Shown: positions 17,241 to 25,824 of the stretch, in pieces
How the letters are laid out: every line of letters starts with the position of its first letter
Numbering within the stretch: the stretch's first letter is position 1
Source of the DNA: Streptomyces natalensis ATCC 27448
GTDB lineage: Bacteria > Actinomycetota > Actinomycetes > Streptomycetales > Streptomycetaceae
Assembly (NCBI RefSeq): GCF_000935125.1
Contig: NZ_JRKI01000061.1
Span: 924,812 to 988,811 of the forward strand
Length of the DNA: 64,000 nt
Reading direction: 5' to 3'
Notes under the pieces: model-generated
Database searches by the model: none
Told to the model about the DNA's origin: nothing
The model's input: only the letters and a program-made list of their open reading frames with translations
Program-made: the position numbers and the translations under genes

Positions 17241-17611
17241 CCGCCCACCAGGGCCGCGACCGCCTGGACGACGGCCGCCCCCGAGGACAGCAGCCCGACG
17301 ACGGCACCGGCCTCGGCGAGGGCCGTGCGGAGCCGGGCCAGCCGCCCGGGTCCGGCCGCGCCGGTACCGGTGATCTCCGTCTCGGTGTCGGTGAGTTCGA
17401 CGGTCAGGGCCGCGACCTGCGGACCGGGCACCGCGCGCCCCAGATCGTCGCGCAACTCCCGTACGGCACGCAGCAGTTCCTCGTGCGCGGGGTCGACGGC
17501 CGGTGCGGCGACGCCCTCGTTGTGGGTGACGGTGTTGTGGTCGCCGATGGCGAACGCCCCCTGGACGCTGCCGATATGGATGCCGTTCCCGCGCTCGTCA
17601 GCCGTTGCCAT
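17237..17611 (-). CDS. Small protein with N-terminal GDHNT amyloid-like motif and C-terminal helix
   Basis: The 124-residue protein has the motif VQGAFAIGDHNTVTHN at about residues 16-31. After it come a charged helix (EELLRAVRELRDDLGR), a Thr/Glu-rich linker and a C-terminal hydrophobic helical stretch (AEAGAVVGLLSSGAAVVQAV). The motif G-x-I-G-[DN]-x-N-T resembles RHIM/PP-type amyloid signalling sequences known in fungi, animals and multicellular bacteria. The C-terminal segment could insert into membranes or oligomerise. The start is one base after the stop of the gene at 17613, and the stop overlaps the next start. No enzyme domain is seen. Confidence 0.72.
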   Translation of the reverse strand: MATADERGNGIHIGSVQGAFAIGDHNTVTHNEGVAAPAVDPAHEELLRAVRELRDDLGRAVPGPQVAALTVELTDTETEITGTGAAGPGRLARLRTALAEAGAVVGLLSSGAAVVQAVAALVGG

Positions 17612-17612
17612 G

Positions 17613-19493
17613 CTATTTCGGTCCCTTCCCGTCGGTGCCGCTGCGCGCCGTGCCGGTGTTGTGGGTGATGGTGTTGTGGTCGCCGATGCCGACGGCGCCC
17701 TGCGCGGACTCGACGTAGACGCCGCCCTTGGCGACATTGACGATCCGCTGCTCGAATTCGTCGGTCTGGTAACCGGCCGCGCGCAGCGCCGTGGTCACCC
17801 CGGCCGCCACCCGCTGCTGGATGGTCTCCAGATAGCGGGCGACGTCCATGTCCTGGAAGAGCGAGGACTCGCCGTAGGAGCCCAGTTCGCGTACGGACAC
17901 GGCCGGGCCCTCCGGCAGCGCCGAGCCGTGGCCGTCGGTGGCCAGCCGCCACACCGACGCCAGCCCGCGCAGCAGGGTCAGGACGGCCGCGCCCGCGGAG
18001 CGCGGGGTGCCGGCCAGCGCCCAGACGGCCTTGCCGAAGTGGTGGTGGTGACGGTACTGGTGGGCGATCCGGTCGGCGTCCTGGAAGAGCTGCCGCAGCG
18101 GCCACAGCACATGCGGGGCGACCTCCAGCATCAGCATGCCGCCCTGGGTGTGGACCCGGACGAACACCGTGACCACGACGCCCTCGCGCCAGCCGCCCAC
18201 CCGGATACGCAGCAGATGGCGGCGCCGCTCGCCGCCCTCCTCGACCGCCTCGGCCCGGTGGTGCGCGAAATCGGGCGGGGCGTACGGCGCATGCGTACGG
18301 GCCTTGAGCCCCTGGGCCGGCAGAAAGACGCACTCCTCGATCTCCAGCGCGCGCAGCCGGTCGCGCACCGCGGCCGCCACCTCGGGCGAGCCGTGCGGGG
18401 TCGGCACCCGCAGTGCGGCCACGAGCGGGACGATGCGCTCCAGGATGGCGCCGTTGTCGAGCGGTTCGGCCGTACGGTCGGTGCGCGGGTTGAGCTCCAC
18501 CGTCAGCGACCAGATCTTGAACGGCTGGCCGGCGCCGCAGAAGGGGTTGGTGTCGCGGTACATCACCAGCGGCCCGTGCTGCTCGGCGCGCACCAGGTCG
18601 CGCAGCCGCTGGAAACGGAGGCCCTCGAAGCGTTCGGCGGGGTCGGACATCACATCGGGGAAGCGCTGTTCGGACAGTTCGCTGTGCAGGGCGCGGGCGA
18701 ACTGGCCGCGTTGCAGGGCGACCAGGAGGGCCACCGCGGGCAACAGCAGCAGCGCGACCCACAGGGGGAAGGCGTTGCTGAGCGCGCCGCCCGTGTCCGG
18801 CACGTCGTACGAACCGGTGTACGGGTCGTCGGCGCCCACGGCCGCATCGGTCGAGGCGGTCGAAGCGGTCGAGAAGGTCGAGTAGCCGGAGTCCGAGGTC
18901 GGCAGGCTCGGCAGGCTCGGCAACGGCAGGCGCCCGATCCCGGCCAGCCCGCCGCCGAAGGCCCCCACCAGCAGCGCCACGACGAACAGCAGCAGGGAGA
19001 TCCGCCCGTACCAGCGCAGCACGAAGGAACCGACCACGGCCAGCCACGGCGGAAGGAAGGACAGCTTCCGCATGAAGCGGCCGAGCGCCATCAGGGCGAT
19101 CGGGAAGAAGTAGAGCGCCGCCAGCCAGGACGACAGCGGGAGGGCGACGATCCACAGGAGCAGGATCGCCCCCGCCCAGGCCAGCTGGAGGCGGCGGGCG
19201 CGCAGCGCATGGGCGAGGACGCGGGCGGCGTCGATCCCGGAGGAGGGGGCGGCGAACCGCTCCTCGTGGACGTAGAGCTCGTCGATGACCTCATCGCGGA
19301 ACGTCTCGTCCAGATACGTCCCGGCGCACAGCAGCCGGGTGGTTTCACTGGCCCCTGGCGGGGTCGGCAGCAGCGGGGGCGGGGCCTCCCGGCCGATGGG
19401 TTCCACGGACCCGGCAGGATCGGCGGGCGTCTTCCGTAACCGCCCGCCGCCCTCCGGCTCCCCGGGCTGCGCGGGCACATCCGTCCGGGCCAT
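17613..19493 (-). CDS. Multi-pass membrane protein ending in a GDHNT amyloid-like motif
   Basis: The 626-residue product starts at ATG 19493 behind GGGGGAGG. After a Pro-rich, Arg-rich leader it has helices near residues 103-119, 120-138, 147-160, 164-187 and 241-260, with a Ser/Thr-rich loop (about 199-235) between the last two. The remaining 360 residues are soluble and of no recognised family. The last 36 residues contain AQGAVGIGDHNTITHN (597-612), almost the same as the motif at the N-terminus of the next gene. A receptor whose tail carries the same motif as a small partner suggests templated assembly, which is inference. Confidence 0.72.
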   Translation of the reverse strand: MARTDVPAQPGEPEGGGRLRKTPADPAGSVEPIGREAPPPLLPTPPGASETTRLLCAGTYLDETFRDEVIDELYVHEERFAAPSSGIDAARVLAHALRARRLQLAWAGAILLLWIVALPLSSWLAALYFFPIALMALGRFMRKLSFLPPWLAVVGSFVLRWYGRISLLLFVVALLVGAFGGGLAGIGRLPLPSLPSLPTSDSGYSTFSTASTASTDAAVGADDPYTGSYDVPDTGGALSNAFPLWVALLLLPAVALLVALQRGQFARALHSELSEQRFPDVMSDPAERFEGLRFQRLRDLVRAEQHGPLVMYRDTNPFCGAGQPFKIWSLTVELNPRTDRTAEPLDNGAILERIVPLVAALRVPTPHGSPEVAAAVRDRLRALEIEECVFLPAQGLKARTHAPYAPPDFAHHRAEAVEEGGERRRHLLRIRVGGWREGVVVTVFVRVHTQGGMLMLEVAPHVLWPLRQLFQDADRIAHQYRHHHHFGKAVWALAGTPRSAGAAVLTLLRGLASVWRLATDGHGSALPEGPAVSVRELGSYGESSLFQDMDVARYLETIQQRVAAGVTTALRAAGYQTDEFEQRIVNVAKGGVYVESAQGAVGIGDHNTITHNTGTARSGTDGKGPK

Positions 19494-19654
19494 CGGCCTC
19501 CCCCAAAAACGCCAACGAACTGCCGCAACCGGCGAGTTGGCTGGGAACCACCGGCCGCGGCGATACGGAAGCCGCAGCATAGGCGAGCGGACCGCTCCGT
19601 GTCAGCGTGATAACCCAAGGTTGCCGACCACGCCCCGTTCCGCGCCGGAAACGG

Positions 19655-19692
19655 CCGAGCCCGCACGGCCGTTGCAGGCAGTGCGGGCTCGG
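19655..19692. terminator. Hairpin terminator downstream of mdh
   Basis: A perfect 12-bp stem CCGAGCCCGCAC / GTGCGGGCTCGG (19655-19666 with 19681-19692) and a 14-nt loop lie 32 bases beyond the mdh stop on the minus strand. Confidence 0.82.
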
Positions 19693-19701
19693 CGCGGAAG
19701 C

Positions 19702-19723
19702 GCGGTGGCTCAGATGCGGTGGC

Positions 19724-19729
<6 letters not shown>
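19702..19729. repeat. Two-copy 14-bp tandem duplication at the mdh 3' end
   Basis: GCGGTGGCTCAGAT is repeated exactly at 19702-19715 and 19716-19729. The second copy contains the mdh stop (19724-19726) and the last sense codon. A second in-register TGA lies in the first copy. Confidence 0.85.
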
Positions 19730-20713
<984 letters not shown>

Positions 20714-20783
20714 GGCGATCTCCTGCGCGACGTTTTCTGGGGGCAAGCCCCCGGACCACCAGGGGTGGCGGTGGGTGTCCCTG

Positions 20784-20828
20784 CCCGGTTATCGAGGTCT
20801 CATCGAGGTCTCTTGGTGTCGAGAGACC
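20784..20828. promoter_or_regulatory. Palindrome and direct repeats upstream of mdh
   Basis: Arms GGTCTCT (20807-20813) and AGAGACC (20822-20828) form an inverted repeat about 100 bp upstream of the mdh ATG. Just beside it ATCGAGGTCTC occurs twice, so the same box is also in direct orientation. It is a plausible operator for mdh. The rest of the 20714-21206 gap holds the idh terminator and nothing else recognised. Confidence 0.4.
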
Positions 20829-21145
20829 CGCCCGTCAGGCTATCGGACCCCCGCCCGGCACAGGCGACGGGCCGGTGTGGGACACCTCACCGGGTGTCGG
20901 GACCGGTGTCGAGGCCGGGTGTCGCTGACCCGGTACGGGGACGCGGAGGGGGCGGCGGTCGCCCACTCAAGGAGGGGGGAAGCAGGCGACCGCCAGGTTG
21001 TGCCGCACCCGTGGGGGGTACTCGTTCGCCTGCCCGGGATCCCCACCGGCATGCCCTCCGCTTTCGGCCATATCGGATACGGCCCCGTCCGGCCAGGGCG
21101 CACCGAGGCATGGACGCCTCCGGCCAGGGCTCTTGTGCGCCGGTT

Positions 21146-21180
21146 GTGCCCCGGGGCGTACCGGTGGGCCCCGGGGGCAC
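21146..21180. terminator. Hairpin terminator downstream of idh
   Basis: GTGCCCCGGGG (21146-21156) pairs with CCCCGGGGGCAC (21169-21180) with one bulged base and a 12-nt loop. It lies 26 bases after the idh stop on the minus strand. Confidence 0.7.
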
Positions 21181-21206
21181 ACCTCGCTACGGGGCCGGGA
21201 CGCGGC

Positions 21207-22424
21207 TCAATCGGCCATCCTCGCCCGCAAGGTGACCTCCAGCGCGTCCAGGAACTGCCCGGTGGTCAGCCATGGCGCGTCCGGCGAGATGAGCAGCGCC
21301 AGATCCCTGGTCATGCGCCCGCCCTCGACCGTCTCCGTGCACACCCGCTCCAGCGTCCCGGCGAAGCGGGTGACCTCGGGGGTGTCGTCCAGCCGGCCCC
21401 GGTGGGCCAGGCCCCGGGTCCAGGCGAAAACGGACGCAAGGGGGTTGGTCGAGGTGACCTTGCCCTGCTGGCGGCGGCGGTAGTGGCGGGTGACGGTGCC
21501 GTGCGCGGTCTCGGCCAGCACGGTGCGGCCGTCGGGGGACATCAGCACGGACGTCATCACGCCGGGCGAGCCGAAGCCCTGCGCCACGAGGGCGGACTGG
21601 ACGTCGCCGTCGTAGTTCTTGCAGGCCCAGACGAAGCCGCCGGCGGACCGGAGGGCGGCGGCGGCCATCTCGTCGATCAGCCGGTGCTCGTACGTCAGCT
21701 CCGCGGCCCGGAAGTCCTCGGCGAACTCGGCGTCGAAGACCTCCTGGAACAGCTCCTTGAAGCGGCCGTCGTATTTCTTCAGGACGGTGTTCTTGGTGGA
21801 GAGGAAGACGGGGAGGCCGTGGGTGAGCCCGTAGCGGAAGACGGCGCGGGCGAAGTCGCGGAGCGACGCGTCGTGGTTGTACATCGCCAGCGCCACGCCG
21901 GAGTCCGGGAAGTCATGGACCTCCAGCTCGACCGGCTCGGAGCCGTCCTTCGGGGTGAAGGCCAAGGTGAGCGTGCCGGGGCCGGGGATGCGCAGGTCGG
22001 TGGCGCCGTACTGGTCGCCGAAGGCGTGGCGGGCGATGACCAGGGGCCGGGTCCAGCCCGGGACCCGCCGCGGCACATTGGCCAGGAGGACCGGCTCGCG
22101 GAAGATCACGCCGCCGAGGGCGGCGCGCAGGGTGGCGTTGGGCGAGGGGTACATCGCCTTGAGGCCGAATTCCTCGACGCGCGCCTCGTCCGGGGTGAGG
22201 GTGGCGCATTTGACGCCGACGCCGTGGCGCCGGACGGCGCGGGCGGCGTCGACGGTCACCTGGTCGTGGGTCGCATCGCGGTGTTCGATGCCGAGATCGA
22301 AGTACTCCAGGTCGACATCGAGGTGGGGCAGGATCAGCTTGTCCCTGATGAAGGACCACAGGATGCGGCTCATCTCGTCGCCGTCGAGCTCGACGACGGG
22401 GGTGGCTACCTTGATCTTGGCCAT
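21207..22424 (-). CDS. idh: NADP-dependent isocitrate dehydrogenase, homodimeric eukaryotic-like type
   Basis: The 405-residue product from ATG 22424 has the features of the eukaryotic-like homodimeric isocitrate dehydrogenases: MAKIKVATPVVELDGDEM, CATLTPDEARVEEF, the substrate loop SPNATLRAALGG, LSTKNTVLKKYDGRFK, CKNYDGDVQS and AHGTVTRHYR. It oxidises isocitrate to 2-oxoglutarate. Streptomycetes are better known for the unrelated monomeric enzyme of about 740 residues, so this type is notable. No ribosome site stands out upstream and a GC-rich 23-bp repeat array starts 42 bp before the ATG. It lies beside mdh but with its own terminator. Confidence 0.93.
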   Translation of the reverse strand: MAKIKVATPVVELDGDEMSRILWSFIRDKLILPHLDVDLEYFDLGIEHRDATHDQVTVDAARAVRRHGVGVKCATLTPDEARVEEFGLKAMYPSPNATLRAALGGVIFREPVLLANVPRRVPGWTRPLVIARHAFGDQYGATDLRIPGPGTLTLAFTPKDGSEPVELEVHDFPDSGVALAMYNHDASLRDFARAVFRYGLTHGLPVFLSTKNTVLKKYDGRFKELFQEVFDAEFAEDFRAAELTYEHRLIDEMAAAALRSAGGFVWACKNYDGDVQSALVAQGFGSPGVMTSVLMSPDGRTVLAETAHGTVTRHYRRRQQGKVTSTNPLASVFAWTRGLAHRGRLDDTPEVTRFAGTLERVCTETVEGGRMTRDLALLISPDAPWLTTGQFLDALEVTLRARMAD

Positions 22425-22466
22425 GCCGCCACGGTACTCACGCCGGGGCCCGCGCGGCCGGACGCC

Positions 22467-22627
22467 GGGCGCGCGGGGCGGGCGGTGCCGGGCGCACGGT
22501 CCGGGCGGTGCCGGGCGCGCGGGGCGGGCGGTGCCGGGCGCACGGTCCGGGCGGTGCCGGGCGCGCGGGGCGGGCGGTGCCGGGCGCACGGTCCGGGCGG
22601 TGCCGGGCGCACGGTCCGGGCGGTGCC
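22467..22627. repeat. Seven-copy 23-bp tandem repeat upstream of idh
   Basis: Seven 23-bp units run from 22467 to 22627. Two versions occur: both begin GGGCGC and end CGGGCGGTGCC apart from their middles (GCGGGGCG versus ACGGTCCG). The order is A-B-A-B-A-B-B. The unit length is not a multiple of three and no gene spans the array. It sits between the idh start and the DUF3017-like stop, where the idh promoter or leader should be. Confidence 0.92.
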
Positions 22628-22659
22628 GGGCGTCTCGCCGGTGGCCGCCGCCGAGGCCC

Positions 22660-23088
22660 CTACCGCACCGTGAAGTGCACGATGTCGTCCAGGAACGGGA
22701 GATGGATCCACGGCCTGGGCTGCACCATCATCGACAGCAGCACGATCACCGCCCCCAGCACCCCGTACGTCAGCAGATCGGTGAAGCGGGAGCGGACGGC
22801 CAGCATCCCCACCGACGGGAGCGCCCAGCGCAGCGCCGCCCCCGCCAGCAGGGACAGCCCGATCACCAGCGTCCCGATGCGGAAGGCGTCGACCGCCACC
22901 AGCAGCAGCCCGGCCGCGACACCGGAGATGACGGCCAGCAGCGGCCACTGCCGGGCGGGCGCCGGGTGCTCGCCGGAGGCGGCCCGGCCGCCGCCTTCCG
23001 GCCGGGCGGTGTCCCGGGTCAGCATCGGGAAGCGGCGCGAGGGGCGCTGCGGCTCCGATGCCTGTTCCGAATGCGCTTCGGCGGCCAT
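22660..23088 (-). CDS. DUF3017-like integral membrane protein
   Basis: The 142-residue product starts at ATG 23088 behind GGGAG. A charged 46-residue N-terminus precedes three membrane helices: WPLLAVISGVAAGLLLVAVDAF, IGTLVIGLSLLAGAALRWAL and LLTYGVLGAVIVLLSM. It ends with the conserved-looking DDIVHFTVR. Small three-helix proteins of this kind directly after folD in actinobacteria are annotated DUF3017, which is my basis for the name. The function is unknown. Spacing of 64 bp from folD suggests co-transcription. Confidence 0.75.
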   Translation of the reverse strand: MAAEAHSEQASEPQRPSRRFPMLTRDTARPEGGGRAASGEHPAPARQWPLLAVISGVAAGLLLVAVDAFRIGTLVIGLSLLAGAALRWALPSVGMLAVRSRFTDLLTYGVLGAVIVLLSMMVQPRPWIHLPFLDDIVHFTVR

Positions 23089-23152
23089 ACGGGGCACTCC
23101 CTTCGGATCGGGTGCGGACACGGTGCGTACGGGATACGGGGACGGCTGCGGA

Positions 23153-24013
23153 TCAGCGCAGGCCGGCCGCGCGCTCGGCGGCCTCGACCACGTTGACCAG
23201 CAGCTGGGCGCGGGTCATCGGACCGACGCCGCCCGGGTTGGGGGCGACCCAGCCGGCCACCTCGGCGACGCCCGGGTGCACATCGCCGACGATCTTGCCC
23301 GCCTCGTCGCGGCTGACGCCGACGTCCAGGACGGCCGCGCCCGGCTTGACGTCCTCGGGCTTGATGATGTGCGGCACACCCGCCGCGGCGACGATGATGT
23401 CGGCCTGCTTGAGGTGCGCGGACAGGTCCCGGGTGCCGGTGTGGCACTGGGTGACCGTGGCGTTCTCGGACTTCCTGGTCAGCACCAGCGGCATCGGGCG
23501 GCCGATGGTGATGCCGCGGCCGACGACGACCACGTCCGCGCCCTTGATCTCCACACCGTGCCGGCGCAGCAGCTCGACGATGCCGTACGGGGTGCACGGC
23601 AGCGGACCCTCGACGCCCAGCACCAGCCGGCCCAGATTCGTCGGGTGCAGGCCGTCGGCGTCCTTGGCCGGATCCATCAGCTCCAGGATGCGGTTGGCGT
23701 CGATGCCCTTGGGGAGCGGGAGTTGGACGATGTACCCGGTGCACTCGGGGTTCTCGTTGAGCTCCCGTACGACCGCCTCGATCTCCTCCTGGGTGGCCGT
23801 CTCCGGCAGTTCGCGCTGGAGGGAGGCGATACCGACCTGGGCGCAGTCGCGGTGCTTGCCGTTGACGTACCAGCGGCTGCCGGGGTCGTCGCCAACCAGG
23901 ACGGTACCCAGGCCGGGCTGGACGCCCTTGGCCTTCAGCGCCTCGACGCGGGCGGAGAGCTCGGACTTGATCGCTGCGGCGGTGGCCTTGCCATCGAGAA
24001 TCTGGGCAGTCAT
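23153..24013 (-). CDS. folD: Bifunctional methylenetetrahydrofolate dehydrogenase/cyclohydrolase
   Basis: The 286-residue product from ATG 24013 catalyses the NADP-linked oxidation of methylene-THF to methenyl-THF and its hydrolysis to 10-formyl-THF, which feeds purine synthesis (purN and purH lie nearby). Motifs: YVNGKHRDC with catalytic Lys53, GYIVQLPLPKGID, CTPYGIVELLRR, VVVVGRGITIGRP (NADP site) and the C-terminal PGGVGPMTRAQLL. Length matches the family. Upstream of 24013 is a shared divergent region with the RDD gene. Confidence 0.96.
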   Translation of the reverse strand: MTAQILDGKATAAAIKSELSARVEALKAKGVQPGLGTVLVGDDPGSRWYVNGKHRDCAQVGIASLQRELPETATQEEIEAVVRELNENPECTGYIVQLPLPKGIDANRILELMDPAKDADGLHPTNLGRLVLGVEGPLPCTPYGIVELLRRHGVEIKGADVVVVGRGITIGRPMPLVLTRKSENATVTQCHTGTRDLSAHLKQADIIVAAAGVPHIIKPEDVKPGAAVLDVGVSRDEAGKIVGDVHPGVAEVAGWVAPNPGGVGPMTRAQLLVNVVEAAERAAGLR

Positions 24014-24158
24014 ACCCCCATCCTCCCGGATGAGGGCGGCCGCATACCAATCAGGGCGCGCAAGCGGCCGTGCGGGGCGGCGGCGGGGCGGCGGCCGGAC
24101 GGCAGCGGGACGACGGTGGCCGAAATTGATCATTGCGCTTGGACAACGCCTTAGGGCC

Positions 24159-24186
24159 TTGACTGGACAGAGCCAAGTGGTAACTA
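24159..24186 (+). promoter_or_regulatory. Likely sigma-70-type promoter of the RDD-protein gene
   Basis: TTGACT (24159-24164) and TAACTA (24181-24186) are separated by 16 bp and lie about 115 bp upstream of ATG 24300. This is close to the HrdB-type consensus. Confidence 0.55.
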
Positions 24187-24299
24187 GAAGGATTGTCGTT
24201 CAGTGCCGCAGGCTTCGTCGGGGGGTGGCCAGTGAAACCTGTTTTTCCTCCGAGTCACGCCGCGTCGTCCCCCACTGACACAACGGAGGAAAACAGCAG

Positions 24300-25019
24300 A
24301 TGAGTTTCGGCGACCCGAACAACCCTTACGGCCAGCAGCCGCCGCAGGGCCCGTACGGCGCGGCCCCGCAGGGCGGCCAGCCGGGCTACGGCTACCCGCA
24401 GCAGGCGCCCCAGCAGCAGCCCTACGGCGCGCCGCAGCAGCCCGCCCAGTACGGCGGCTACCCGCAGCAGCAGGCGGCGCCGGGTTACGGCTACGGCCAG
24501 GTCGGTATGGCGGGCATGCCGACGGCGTTCGCGAGCTGGGGGGCGCGCGTGGGTGCGGCCCTGCTCGACGGGCTGATCGTGGGTGCGGTGCCGCTCATCG
24601 TCGGCATCATCTCGATCATCATCGGGGCGAGCGCGAACAGCGATGCGCACAGCGCCGTCAGCAGCTGCGGCAGCGACATCAACTGCCTTCAGGACGCGCA
24701 GTCCTCGGCGCAGGGCAGCGCCGGCATCGTCATCATCCTCAGCCTGGTCGCCTGGGCGTGCGCCATCGCCGGCGGGATCGTCATCCTCGTCAAGGAGGGC
24801 AAGACCGGCCAGACCCCGGGCAAGAAGGCCCTGGGCATCCGGCTCGTCCGCGAGATGAACGGCCAGGTGCCCGGCTTCGGTCTGGCGCTGGGCCGCCGCT
24901 TCTGCCACTTCCTGGACACCCCGCTGTGCGGTCTGGGCTACTGGTGGCCGCTGTGGGACGAGAAGAACCAGACCTTCGCGGACAAGGTCGTCGGCACGGT
25001 GGTCGTGCGCGCGCAGTAA
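24300..25019 (+). CDS. RDD-family membrane protein with Pro/Gln/Tyr-rich N-terminus
   Basis: The 239-residue protein starts at ATG 24300 behind ACGGAGG. Residues 1-70 are low-complexity (repeated YGYPQQ, PYGAPQQ) as in actinobacterial membrane proteins. From about 77 comes an RDD domain: FASWGARVGAALLDGLIVG (the R and D of the name), then GKTGQTPGKKALGIRLV and LGRRFCHFLDT. Three membrane segments are visible. RDD proteins are small transport-like membrane proteins of uncertain substrate. A hairpin follows the gene, yet a second protein with the same N-terminal style starts 114 bp on, so the two probably work in the same place. Confidence 0.88.
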   Translation: MSFGDPNNPYGQQPPQGPYGAAPQGGQPGYGYPQQAPQQQPYGAPQQPAQYGGYPQQQAAPGYGYGQVGMAGMPTAFASWGARVGAALLDGLIVGAVPLIVGIISIIIGASANSDAHSAVSSCGSDINCLQDAQSSAQGSAGIVIILSLVAWACAIAGGIVILVKEGKTGQTPGKKALGIRLVREMNGQVPGFGLALGRRFCHFLDTPLCGLGYWWPLWDEKNQTFADKVVGTVVVRAQ

Positions 25020-25057
25020 GCCGGTTCGCCGGCCGACCACGGCCGGCTCCACCGCCC

Positions 25058-25092
25058 GAAGGCCCCCTCGCATCGCCGCGACAGGGGCCTTC
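25058..25092. terminator. Hairpin between two low-complexity membrane genes
   Basis: GAAGGCCCC (25058-25066) pairs with GGGGCCTTC (25084-25092). It lies 39 bases after the stop at 25019 and 41 before the next start. It may be an attenuating or partial terminator. Confidence 0.6.
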
Positions 25093-25132
25093 GCGGCGCC
25101 GTCCCGCTCCAGACGTCTGAAGGACTTTGCCC

Positions 25133-25747
25133 GTGAGCTACCCGAATCAGAATCCCTACGGTCCGCCGCCGGGCCAGCAGCCCGGCTACGGCTATCCCCA
25201 GCAGCCCCCGCAGCCCTCGCCGTACGGGCCCTACCCGGGCGCCGGGATGCCAGGGCCGGCAATGCCTGGTCCCGGGATGCCGGGTCCGGGAATGCCAGGT
25301 CCGGGAATGCCGGGTGGGCCGGTGCCGAACGGGATGCCGGGCGGCGTCAAGGCCGCCCGCGTGATGCTGTTCGTGCTGGCCGGTCTGAACCTGATCGGTC
25401 TCGTGCTCGCCGTGATGGGCCTCGGCAGCCTCAGCAAGGCCTCCAAGAACGCCTCGGAGTACGCCACTTCCGACTCGATGACCGCACTGAACGTCGGCAA
25501 GGGCTTCCTGATCTTCGCGATCGTGCTGATCGTGGCGCTGACGGTGCTCGCGATCACCTGCGCCACACAGTTCGGCAAGGGCGGCACCGGCGTCCGCGTC
25601 GCCACCATCGTCTTCGGTGTCATCAACACCCTGGTCAGCTTTTTCGCTTTCCCGGTCGGGCTGGTGCACACCGTCCTCGGCATCATGATCATTGTCATGG
25701 TCTCGAAGGACGACGGCGAGATGTGGTTCAAGCGCCCGCGTTACTGA
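25133..25747 (+). CDS. Membrane protein with YGYPQQ and MPGPG repeats
   Basis: The 204-residue product is taken from GTG 25133, eight bases after GAAGGA; a TTG at 25127 is too close to that site. The N-terminal 70 residues contain GYGYPQQPP and then about six MPGP(G/A) repeats, encoded by near-identical 15-bp units. Three to four hydrophobic segments follow (ARVMLFVLAGLNLIGLVLAV, GFLIFAIVLIVALTVLA, VATIVFGVINTLVSFFAF, TVLGIMIIVMV). No enzyme motif is seen. Similar Pro/Gly/Tyr tails help membrane proteins recruit partners in Gram-positives, which is speculation here. Confidence 0.75.
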   Translation: MSYPNQNPYGPPPGQQPGYGYPQQPPQPSPYGPYPGAGMPGPAMPGPGMPGPGMPGPGMPGGPVPNGMPGGVKAARVMLFVLAGLNLIGLVLAVMGLGSLSKASKNASEYATSDSMTALNVGKGFLIFAIVLIVALTVLAITCATQFGKGGTGVRVATIVFGVINTLVSFFAFPVGLVHTVLGIMIIVMVSKDDGEMWFKRPRY

Positions 25748-25764
25748 TGTGACGCGGACGACGA

Positions 25765-25809
25765 CGCCGAAGGGCCGCACCCCCTCAACGAGGGTGCGGC
25801 CCTTCGGCG
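25765..25809. terminator. Bidirectional terminator between convergent genes
   Basis: A perfect 18-bp stem (CGCCGAAGGGCCGCACCC at 25765-25782 with its complement at 25792-25809) and a 9-nt loop separate the stop at 25747 from the purH stop at 25825. Confidence 0.92.
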
Positions 25810-25824
25810 TTGTCCCGCCGCGGC

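Noticed and set aside
20840..21182. Small minus-strand ORFs between mdh and idh
   Set aside because: No ribosome site, no recognisable domain, several overlapping frames, and the idh terminator lies within them.
22467..22627. Possible CRISPR array
   Set aside because: The units are contiguous 23-mers without spacers and no cas gene is present. The same reasoning applies to the 13-bp array at 54901 and the 12-bp one at 1361.
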